Both the position numbers and the translations under genes were made by a program. Below, one piece after another: positions 14,009 to 19,912 of a stretch of DNA of 20,026 bases (position 1 is the first letter of the stretch; every line of letters starts with the position of its first letter). The DNA comes from Oscillospiraceae bacterium. Lineage in GTDB: Bacteria; Bacillota; Clostridia; Oscillospirales; Oscillospiraceae. A model generated the notes under the pieces. It was not told the DNA's origin. It did not search any database and saw nothing but the letters and a program-made list of their open reading frames with translations. The stretch is from positions 1-20,026 of the forward strand of contig JAEDIZ010000034.1 of NCBI GenBank assembly GCA_016296635.1. The letters run 5' to 3'.

Positions 14009-14037
14009 AATATATCATACTCCTTCGGAGAAAACAA
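14009..14037 (-). promoter_or_regulatory. Promoter of the DivIVA-like gene
   Basis: TTGTTT (14032-14037), 17 nt, then TATATT (14009-14014) with an extended TGA. The leader is about 30 nt. The -35 is poor, the extended -10 good. Confidence 0.5.
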
Positions 14038-14091
14038 CCGGGAAAGCGGGGAAAATTGCAGATCCCGGCGAAAGCAGGTGATTTTTTGCGC

Positions 14092-14120
14092 TTTACTTTC
14101 CGGAAGAACTCTGTTATAAT
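14092..14120 (+). promoter_or_regulatory. Promoter of tRNA-Arg(CCG)
   Basis: TTTACT (14092-14097), 17 nt, then a perfect TATAAT (14115-14120), about 20 nt before the mature 5' end. A strong -10 is expected for a tRNA unit. Confidence 0.78.
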
Positions 14121-14139
14121 CATGTAGCAAATTACATAT

Positions 14140-14216
14140 GCGCTCGTAGCTCAGCTGGATAGAGTGACAGACTCCGACTCTGTAGGTCGCACGTTCGAAT
14201 CGTGTCGGGCGTACCA
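14140..14216 (+). tRNA. tRNA-Arg, anticodon CCG, CCA encoded
   Basis: The sequence folds into a full cloverleaf of 77 nt including a genomic CCA. The acceptor is GCGCTCG with CGGGCGT, the D stem GCTC/GAGT, the anticodon stem ACAGA/TCTGT with loop CTCCGAC (anticodon CCG at 14174-14176, reading CGG), and the T stem GCACG/CGTGT with loop TTCGAAT. It has four wobble pairs (G1-U72, U5-G68, G10-U25, G49-U65). G1-U72 at the acceptor end is unusual. The imported-looking region begins directly after it, so it may have served as an integration site. Confidence 0.95.
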
Positions 14217-14234
14217 TAAAATCCAAACGGTATA

Positions 14235-14263
14235 GATGCCACTGGCTAAAAGCCAGTGGCATC
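14235..14263. repeat. Perfect 13-bp hairpin just downstream of tRNA-Arg
   Basis: GATGCCACTGGCT and AGCCAGTGGCATC are perfect complements with an AAA loop. Outer bases AACGG (14226-14230) and CCGTT (14266-14270) can extend it. No T-run follows directly; a TTTTT occurs about 10 nt later. It could be the tRNA terminator or part of an element end. Confidence 0.7.
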
Positions 14264-14408
14264 AACCGTTTCCGGGCTTTTTCAGCTCGAAATATCACAA
14301 GTTTTTTCATAGATGCCAATAGCTGTTTAGGGGTAGTTTCGGGGAAACGAACCCCCTGTTTTCAGAAGTTGGCTGGGAAATTACCAGTAGCGCCCTATTT
14401 GAAGGCAC

Positions 14409-14536
14409 AATTCAAAAAGGGCGCTGACGATAAAAGAAGAAAATACTGCACGAACAAAGGCGTCAATTTGTGGGGCATAGCGACCCAACAGATTGGCGCC
14501 TTTTTTCATTTTCCGAAAAATTCAAAAAGGGCGCTG
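14409..14536 (+). repeat. Direct repeat flanking a terminator hairpin
   Basis: AATTCAAAAAGGGCGCTG occurs identically at 14409-14426 and 14519-14536, 110 bp apart. The A5GG(G)CGC core could also pair, with one bulge, to the 3' arm and T-run of the hairpin lying between the copies. Confidence 0.85.
14456..14506 (+). terminator. Terminator-like attenuator upstream of the first element gene
   Basis: AAAGGCGTCAAT (14456-14467) pairs with ATTGGCGCCTTT (14492-14503), with a single G-U, and the inner GGG/CCC can extend it. T6 runs from 14501 to 14506. A rho-independent terminator 48 nt before the start codon suggests either that the gene is controlled by attenuation or that this ends an upstream transcript. 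Confidence 0.72.
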
Positions 14537-14541
14537 CCCAA

Positions 14542-14547
14542 AGGAGG
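14542..14547 (+). promoter_or_regulatory. Ribosome binding site fixing a TTG start at 14555
   Basis: AGGAGG is 7 nt before the TTG at 14555. Upstream in-frame starts lie before a terminator hairpin and lack such a site. Confidence 0.8.
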
Positions 14548-14554
14548 AAACAAC

Positions 14555-15244
14555 TTGAACACATCAGAAGACAAAAAAACATTCTATGCTGAAGCTGCGC
14601 TCTCCCTCCAAAACGAGGGCTATGATGTTGAGCGACATTCCGACGAACACCTGCTGGTCAGTCTGGATGGTAAGCCGTTGTGTGAGGTGACCAACACCAC
14701 AGGCATCACATACCGCCAAGAAAACATCTCCTCCCCTGAACGAGAGGCTGCAAAGGATAAAGCCTACGAAATTGTCCGTGCCGTCGGTGAGTATACCAGG
14801 CAGATGCAGTCCGCACCCAAATTGGAAGTTCCCGGACTGAGCAACCAGTACAAACTCCTTGCTGATTTCAACGGCACTGTACTTGCCGGCATGGAGAGCA
14901 GATACGGAATGCAGTTCGTAACCTGGGATTGGGACTTCGACCGCAAAGGGTTGTCTCACGGGCACTACTACGGAAATAACTACATTGGAGCAAAGCAGGA
15001 TTTTGCTACCCGCTCCGGTCTCATGGATCGGCAAAGACTGTTCACAGACGAGCAGCTCATTGAAATATACCGATGCTGTGAGGACACGTTGGAAGATACC
15101 TACGAGCTAACCGCTAAACAGCGGAAATGCATCGAAGGTGTTCAGGACCAAATTAAAGATGCCATTCCGGATGTGCTGGAGCGCATAAAACTCCATGACC
15201 AGCAGGCGCTGGAGCAGGAACAGCAGATGACGCAGACAATGTAG
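14555..15244 (+). CDS. Element-associated protein of unknown function
   Basis: From the TTG at 14555 the product is 229 residues, soluble and acidic. The N-terminal third (MNTSEDKKTFYAEAALSLQ..., with LLVSLDGKPLCEVTNTTGITY) reads like a small alpha/beta domain. The middle has a striking aromatic patch, WDWDFDRKGLSHGHYYGN (124-141), followed by AKQDFATRSGLMDRQRLFT. The C-terminal third is helical and ends in a Gln/Met tail (EQQMTQTM). Proteins with this aromatic patch are, to my recollection, frequent in Clostridia integrative elements next to ArdA-like genes, but no function is known to me. A strong terminator follows 11 nt after the stop, so this gene forms its own transcript unless there is readthrough. 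Confidence 0.82.
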   Translation: MNTSEDKKTFYAEAALSLQNEGYDVERHSDEHLLVSLDGKPLCEVTNTTGITYRQENISSPEREAAKDKAYEIVRAVGEYTRQMQSAPKLEVPGLSNQYKLLADFNGTVLAGMESRYGMQFVTWDWDFDRKGLSHGHYYGNNYIGAKQDFATRSGLMDRQRLFTDEQLIEIYRCCEDTLEDTYELTAKQRKCIEGVQDQIKDAIPDVLERIKLHDQQALEQEQQMTQTM

Positions 15245-15255
15245 CGACTGATAAG

Positions 15256-15287
15256 GGCTGAAGTTTAAAAGACTTCAGCCTTTTTTT
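15256..15287 (+). terminator. Terminator after the first element gene
   Basis: GGCTGAAGT and ACTTCAGCC form a perfect 9-bp stem around TTAAAAG, followed by seven T. It is one of the strongest terminators in the window and separates the first element gene from the following four-gene run. Confidence 0.93.
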
Positions 15288-15310
15288 ATTTCTTGGAAAG
15301 GAGGATGCCG

Positions 15311-15508
15311 ATGCCCGTTAAGATCGCTATAAAGTACTGCAGTCCGGAGTACCCACGTGAACCGCAGCCCAAAGAAGTGTGCACGTTGTTTGAACGATGT
15401 AAGGGCTGTCCCTATCCGTCGCATGGATTTATCTGCTGGCACAGCATGGATGAGTGTATGCGTACTGACGAAGAAAAAAGGCGTAATGCCAGAAAGGAAA
15501 AAATATGA
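15311..15508 (+). CDS. 65-residue Cys-rich protein, element-associated
   Basis: The start at 15311 (MPVKIAIKYCSPEYP) has AAGGAGG at 15298-15304, 6 nt upstream; an ATG at 15305 in the same frame abuts that site. The 65-residue product has six cysteines (10, 24, 30, 33, 42, 49) in the pattern C-x5-C-x2-C-x8-C-x6-C for the last five, and a basic C-terminus (KRRNARKEK). A zinc-binding role is plausible. It overlaps the ArdA-like gene by 4 nt (ATGA), so the two are translated together. It is not a family I can name. Confidence 0.75.
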   Translation: MPVKIAIKYCSPEYPREPQPKEVCTLFERCKGCPYPSHGFICWHSMDECMRTDEEKRRNARKEKI

Positions 15509-16692
15509 TATTTCAAGCTGTTGTCGGCAACCCTTTTCACCCCGAGTATGGTGTTGCCACAATACCGTTCCCCATTCCCAACGACGAATACGACCACAGC
15601 ATCGGACTCCTCGAAGATCTGGAAGTTGGCGATGCGGTGCAGACCGATTTGGAGGTAAAAGAGATCAATGGAACTTGGCCGGTGCTGAAATGCCTCGAGG
15701 ATACGGTAGTCAACGTAGATGAACTCGACTACCTTGCCAAGCGGCTGGAAAGCTTTGATTTTGGGGAGGCGGCTCAGTTCCAGGCTATGGCTGATAAACT
15801 CAAGCTGAAAAGTGTCCCTGATCTTATTAACCTGACCTTCTGCTGTCAGCAGGCCACTGTAATCACGGACTTCTCCGATTTGAATACGGTAGGCCGTGAC
15901 CATTATATGAACCTGCATGGCGGCTGTGCCAGGACACAGGAATTGGAGGATCTGGACGGAGAAGAAACTGCCATCCTGCTCATTGACGGTGGCGGTGGCA
16001 CAATCACCCGCTACGGTGTGGTCTATGATAACGGAATGAAGCTGGAGCAACATTATGACGGCACACATTTCCCCGGCTACTTCTATGAGCAGAATGTACT
16101 CGCCGTTGTTATCGCACCCAAATCGGATGCGGAAAACTCGTCTAATCTGACTTGGATATACCTCCCTTGCTCCAAACTGCAAATAGAACATGCTCTGCAG
16201 CGTTCCGGTATCGCTGACCCCGAAGATATGCGGTTTATGTATGAAGACAGTGCGCTGCCCGGCGAGGTGGAAGAGGTACTGGAACTCAGACAGGAAAGCA
16301 TTTTCGAACTGAATGACCTTGCTCATGCAATTGAGAGGCTGACTCCGGATGGTATCTCCAAGCTCGGTGCCGTCGTTGCTATGGCTCAACCTGAATACGC
16401 ATTTCAGATCCGTCATCTTGCGGAGAATCTGGATCAGTTCGAGTTTGCCCCCGGTGTCCGAACTCCTGCCGAGTACGGAAAGTACATAATCCAAGAATCA
16501 GGTCATTTCGAGTATGACCCCAATCTTGATGAGTTCTACGACTATGAAAAGTATGGCCTGCAGCGTATGGAACAGTTATCTGGCCAATTCGTAGACCGTG
16601 GATACATCTCTTACCACGGCGCTATGAGTCTCGATGAGCTGATGATGGAAGATTTGCCGCAGATGGACTTTCAAATGGGAGGCCTATCCTAA
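15505..16692 (+). CDS. Tandem ArdA-like anti-restriction protein
   Basis: ArdA proteins are elongated, acidic DNA mimics that block type I restriction enzymes. This 395-residue protein is more than twice the size of Tn916 ArdA (about 166). It shows two ArdA-like units. Unit 1 (about 15-140) has VDELDYLAKRLESF, then FQAMADKLKLKSVPDLINL and NTVGRDHYMNLHGG. Unit 2 (about 217-371) has FELNDLAHAIERL, SKLGAVVAMAQ, EYGKYIIQESG and the ArdA-type end YDYEKYG...GYISYHG. The protein is rich in Asp and Glu. The ATG overlaps the Cys-rich gene by 4 nt. The 3' end carries the ribosome site of the next gene (GGGAGG within QMGGLS). ArdA relationship is by motif reading; activity is inferred. Confidence 0.8.
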   Translation: MIFQAVVGNPFHPEYGVATIPFPIPNDEYDHSIGLLEDLEVGDAVQTDLEVKEINGTWPVLKCLEDTVVNVDELDYLAKRLESFDFGEAAQFQAMADKLKLKSVPDLINLTFCCQQATVITDFSDLNTVGRDHYMNLHGGCARTQELEDLDGEETAILLIDGGGGTITRYGVVYDNGMKLEQHYDGTHFPGYFYEQNVLAVVIAPKSDAENSSNLTWIYLPCSKLQIEHALQRSGIADPEDMRFMYEDSALPGEVEEVLELRQESIFELNDLAHAIERLTPDGISKLGAVVAMAQPEYAFQIRHLAENLDQFEFAPGVRTPAEYGKYIIQESGHFEYDPNLDEFYDYEKYGLQRMEQLSGQFVDRGYISYHGAMSLDELMMEDLPQMDFQMGGLS

Positions 16693-17432
16693 TGAGAAAA
16701 GAAACAGATCTATCTGGCATCAAGGCATTGGGACATGCCATGCTGAACACTGATATTCGCCTGACAGCGCATTCACCCATGGTCGTCAGCCACCCCTTTA
16801 CCAGCAGCGGCATAACAGGTCTCCGTGACTCCGATGGCGGTTTTATAATCGGCAACTTGCTCGACAATCCCGATGACCTTTCCAAGTGGAGAAACCAGGT
16901 TGGAGCGTTGATCGATGATGCTGAATCCGCATACGATGTGTTCAATCTGATAAACAAGCCCTATATGCTCGCTTTCATCAAATACGGAAAACCCTATCTG
17001 TCAGAGCAGGACTTAGGCCAAATCCTGTCTTGCGCATGGATTTTGAACGAAACCCCTAATAAGGACCCGAACATGAGCAAGAGAGAGTTGGTTTCCACAT
17101 TCAAAGCTGTCTCGCCGGAGTATCTGATGGATGAAGAAGAACTTCAGCAGTACAGGGAGTTGGATGATACCGTTACCATATATCGAGGTGTGACCTCGTA
17201 TAACGCAGACAATGTCAAAGCGCTCTCCTGGACACTGAGCCGAGAAACTGCCGAATGGTTTGCCCATCGCTTCGATGAGGACGGCACAGTCTATGAAGCC
17301 AAAATTGACAAGAAACACATTTGCGCCCTGTTCACCGGAAGAAATGAGTCTGAAGTGATTGTCGATCCGAAGCAGCTCAAGGACATCATAATCGCTCCGG
17401 AAATGGAACAGGAACCGACTATGACAATGTAG
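16692..17432 (+). CDS. Putative ADP-ribosyltransferase-like protein
   Basis: The product is 246 residues. The C-terminal half shows the order of motifs expected of an R-S-E mono-ADP-ribosyltransferase: arginine in TIYRGVTSY (R165), a Ser/Thr strand in ALSWTLSRETAEWFAHRF (S179, T181), and an ExE in GRNESEVIV (E219, E221), with VYEAKID between. The ExE pair is the arrangement of arginine-targeting enzymes. The N-terminal half (1-150) is an unrecognised, mixed helical region. The ATG shares one base with the stop of the upstream ArdA-like gene, so both should be made together. A toxin, a phage-type host-modifying enzyme, or a dead fold used for binding are all possible. No signal peptide is seen, so it acts inside the cell or is passed on by conjugation. 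Confidence 0.68.
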   Translation: MRKETDLSGIKALGHAMLNTDIRLTAHSPMVVSHPFTSSGITGLRDSDGGFIIGNLLDNPDDLSKWRNQVGALIDDAESAYDVFNLINKPYMLAFIKYGKPYLSEQDLGQILSCAWILNETPNKDPNMSKRELVSTFKAVSPEYLMDEEELQQYRELDDTVTIYRGVTSYNADNVKALSWTLSRETAEWFAHRFDEDGTVYEAKIDKKHICALFTGRNESEVIVDPKQLKDIIIAPEMEQEPTMTM

Positions 17433-17441
17433 GTGAAGACA

Positions 17442-18563
17442 ATGATCAATTTACTACTTAACCATGGCGTCGGACACGAAGGAGTGTACCTTAGACTTCC
17501 CGCAACGCCCGCCGACATTGGCTCGGCATTCAGTATGCTTGACCGTCTTGGCACGGGTGCCGTCTCCATCTTCGATGTGGAGTGTCCTGTGCCTAATATA
17601 CGCCAGTACATCCTCCATGCTGACATCAACGACCAGGATTCCTTAGATAAACTTCAGGAACTGGCTCAGCGGATCGCAACAATGGACAGAAAGGAACAGC
17701 ACACCTTCTCCGGCGCTCTGGACAATGAAAGCATCAACGGAATTGATGACGTCCTGCTCATAGCAAAGAATCTGGAAGGCTATGTTCTTCTGCCCAATAT
17801 CAACACCGATGCAGATCTCGGTCGCTTCCTTGTGGATACCGGCTTCAAAGATTGCCCTGAAGACATGCAGGCGTACCTCGACTTCGGTGCCATCGGTAGA
17901 GATTTCCGTACAGAGTACGGCGGCGCATTTGGCAGCGGCGGCTTTGTTCGCAGAAAGAATTCCTTCGACCTGAAGGAAGATGCCGACCCGATCATCACAC
18001 TATACATGCACACTTCGCTATCCAAAGGGACAGGCGAACTTCCGTACCCGCTCAAACTCCCTGCTACCGAGCAGCAGCTCGACAGAGCCAAAGAGCGAAT
18101 GAATATCGACGAGTTTTCTGAGGCAACCATCGTTGCAATTGAATTTACACCTGCGTACCTCGTGGATAACATTCCTGTGGATTGTCCGAGCGTTGGAACT
18201 GCAAACGATCTGGCAATGGAACTGGAACACATGCTCCAAAGGGATGGCGAAGTCCTCAAGTATTTTTCTGCTATCGAAGTGGAGCGACCCCAAACGATGG
18301 CGGCGGCTCTGGACTTGGCCATGAATATGGACAACTACGAGCGAGTACCGGATGACGCTTATGAATACGGTCAAATTGTTCTGGGAAGAGGCTGGCCCGA
18401 TGATGAGCTCCTTACCGTTCTGGACGGATACATGGACTTCGCACGATTCGGCGAGGACGCCATGAAAGAAGATGGCGTTCGCCGAACTGAATACGGTCTC
18501 ATCCGTCGATGCGATGACCCTTTCCCTGAAGAATCACAATCTATGCAGATGGGAGGTATGTAG
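17442..18563 (+). CDS. Second tandem ArdA-like protein
   Basis: This 373-residue acidic protein consists of two related units. Unit 1 (about 13-172) has VYLRLPATPADIGSAFSML, QELAQRI, LGRFLVDTG and AYLDFGAIGRDF (144-155) ending GFVRRK. Unit 2 (about 201-357) repeats the order: LKLPATEQQLDRA, LAMELEHML and GYMDFARFGEDA (329-340) ending YGLIRR. The Y-[LM]-D-F-x2-[IF]-G-x-D box corresponds to the NYIDYQAYGRD region of Tn916 ArdA. The start is taken at the ATG 17442, 5 nt after AGGTGA; a GTG at 17433 directly follows the previous stop and is less likely. The 3' end (QMGGM) again contains the ribosome site for a following gene, which is short and interrupted. Confidence 0.76.
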   Translation: MINLLLNHGVGHEGVYLRLPATPADIGSAFSMLDRLGTGAVSIFDVECPVPNIRQYILHADINDQDSLDKLQELAQRIATMDRKEQHTFSGALDNESINGIDDVLLIAKNLEGYVLLPNINTDADLGRFLVDTGFKDCPEDMQAYLDFGAIGRDFRTEYGGAFGSGGFVRRKNSFDLKEDADPIITLYMHTSLSKGTGELPYPLKLPATEQQLDRAKERMNIDEFSEATIVAIEFTPAYLVDNIPVDCPSVGTANDLAMELEHMLQRDGEVLKYFSAIEVERPQTMAAALDLAMNMDNYERVPDDAYEYGQIVLGRGWPDDELLTVLDGYMDFARFGEDAMKEDGVRRTEYGLIRRCDDPFPEESQSMQMGGM

Positions 18564-18564
18564 T

Positions 18565-18657
18565 GTGAAAGTAAGTACCGGCCCGGCACAGACTGAAAAA
18601 GGACGCACGAAAACGCCCCTGCAAACATTGAGCTTTGCAAGGTCAAAAGTATTTTAG
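18565..18657 (+). pseudogene. Short 5' fragment of an element gene next to IS110
   Basis: A GTG at 18565, 8 nt after the GGAGG inside the preceding gene's tail, opens a frame of 30 codons (VKVSTGPAQTEKGRTKTPLQ...) that stops at 18657, just before the IS110 transposase stop. The arrangement, with a good ribosome site but a truncated frame, suggests that the next gene of the cassette was cut by the insertion sequence. The exact junction is not visible, and the last codons may belong to the IS. Confidence 0.45.
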
Positions 18658-18664
18658 CAGTTAA

Positions 18665-19912
18665 CTAAGCAACAGATAATCCCAGTTTTTCAAGGAAGCG
18701 TGTAGCCTGCTTAATTGCTTTGGCAAGTTGCTGTTCCTTCAAATGTTCAGGCATATCAATTTTGAAAAGGTCAACGGGATTCCATACTTCACCCGTGCAG
18801 AACATCGAATAAATTGCCGTCAAGATCATCCTGGCAATGGCAATAATTGCCCGTTTCTTCCCTCTGCGCTTGGCGATTTTCTCATATTTCAACTTGTAGT
18901 AAGGATTATTGTTGTCTTTCACTGCAGCGTGAGCGACTTGCACTAAGGCAGGTTTAAGATAGACACCAGCTCTGGAAATACGCACAGACTTTTTCTTTCC
19001 TGCGGACTCATTGTTGCCCGGAGTCAATCCAGCCCAGCAGCAAAGCCGCTTGGAGGAACCAAACTGGCTCATATCCGTGCCGATTTCAGAGATGATGGTA
19101 ATTGCGGATTTGCGGTCAATGCCCGGAACGGTGCAAAGAAGATTGATCGCACCTTCATACTTTGCAACCATCTCATTGACACAGGTATCCACCTTGGCAA
19201 TCAAAGTTTCAATGAAATCGTAATGTTCCCGAATGATTTTGATGCGATTCTTCTGCTCGTCAGCAATGGAGAAACCTTCAATGGACTCCAACACTTGCTT
19301 GGCCTTCTTTTTAAGGGTACGCTGTAACAAGGAAACACAATGTTGCGGGTCAAAAGATTCGTCGGATGTGAGGTAATCCGTAATGGCGGTTGCGGATTTG
19401 CCAAACATATCGGACACAACAGAATCCAATGCCACGTTGCAGACGGTAAACGCATTCTGAAAGCGGTTCTTCTCGCTGCTCCTCATAGAAATCAGTTTGT
19501 AGCGGTAACGAGTAAATTCGCGAAGAATGCGAATATCCAGGTCTGGGATGAAGCTACTTTTCACAAGGCCAATACGAAACAGATCCCCGATCCACTTGGA
19601 ATCTTTCGTATCATCCTTGTTTCCCTTTACAGCTTTTACCCATTTTGGGTTAGCAATAACGACCCTAACACCACGCCTTTCAAGGATGTTGAACACAGGA
19701 ACCCAATACTTTCCGGTGGATTCCATACAGACATCCAGACAGTTGTGTTCCAACAGCCAGTCCGCAAAACGGTTCAGGTCTGAATTGAAGGTACTGAATC
19801 GCTTTTTCTGATAGTGGGGCTGCAAACTGTTTACGGGCGTGGTGATGATGGTAGCAACCACGAATGTTTTGTGAACATCTACACCGCAACAGGTTGGAAA
19901 TACGACTTTCAC
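18665..19912 (-). CDS. IS110-family transposase (DEDD/Ser recombinase)
   Basis: This 415-residue transposase is full length. The N-terminal RuvC-like domain holds the DEDD residues D12 (GVDVHKTF), E64 (CMESTGKYW), D101 and D104 (NKDDTKDSKWIGDL). The C-terminal Tnp20-type domain has LCTVPGIDRKSAITIISEIG (259-278) and the catalytic serine S303 in LTPGNNESAGKK. All key residues are present and there is no frameshift, so it should be active. The start is a GTG at 19912 with AGGAGG 7 nt upstream; that site can be locked in a hairpin. Orientation is opposite to the cassette it follows. Confidence 0.95.
   Translation of the reverse strand: MKVVFPTCCGVDVHKTFVVATIITTPVNSLQPHYQKKRFSTFNSDLNRFADWLLEHNCLDVCMESTGKYWVPVFNILERRGVRVVIANPKWVKAVKGNKDDTKDSKWIGDLFRIGLVKSSFIPDLDIRILREFTRYRYKLISMRSSEKNRFQNAFTVCNVALDSVVSDMFGKSATAITDYLTSDESFDPQHCVSLLQRTLKKKAKQVLESIEGFSIADEQKNRIKIIREHYDFIETLIAKVDTCVNEMVAKYEGAINLLCTVPGIDRKSAITIISEIGTDMSQFGSSKRLCCWAGLTPGNNESAGKKKSVRISRAGVYLKPALVQVAHAAVKDNNNPYYKLKYEKIAKRRGKKRAIIAIARMILTAIYSMFCTGEVWNPVDLFKIDMPEHLKEQQLAKAIKQATRFLEKLGLSVA

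Larger units (their letters stand above)
14217..14554 (+). other. Gene-free leader between tRNA-Arg and the first element gene
   Basis: These 338 bases hold no convincing gene. From left to right they carry a perfect 13-bp hairpin (14235-14263), a weaker hairpin (14329-14357, AGGGG/CCCCT with an inner TTCG/CGAA), the first copy of an 18-bp repeat (14409-14426), a terminator-like hairpin with a T-run (14456-14506), the second repeat copy (14519-14536), and an AGGAGG site. A frame is open in phase with the downstream gene across the last 186 bases, but it runs through these structures and is probably not translated as part of that protein. Confidence 0.7.

Noticed and set aside
13921..14319. 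Minus-strand frame of 132 codons across tRNA-Arg
   Set aside because: Its middle (PTRFERATYRVGVCHSIQLSY) is the well-known false translation of the tRNA complement.
14409..14536. CRISPR-like repeat
   Set aside because: Only two copies 110 bp apart, with no regular spacer and no cas gene; it is a leader repeat.
14369..14554. N-terminal extension of the first element protein by 62 residues
   Set aside because: The extension runs over a terminator hairpin and a direct repeat, while an AGGAGG site fixes the start at 14555.
15412..16494. Minus-strand frame of 360 codons opposite the first ArdA-like gene
   Set aside because: The plus-strand frame has the ribosome site, the ArdA-like motifs and end-to-end coupling with its neighbours; the antisense frame has none of these.
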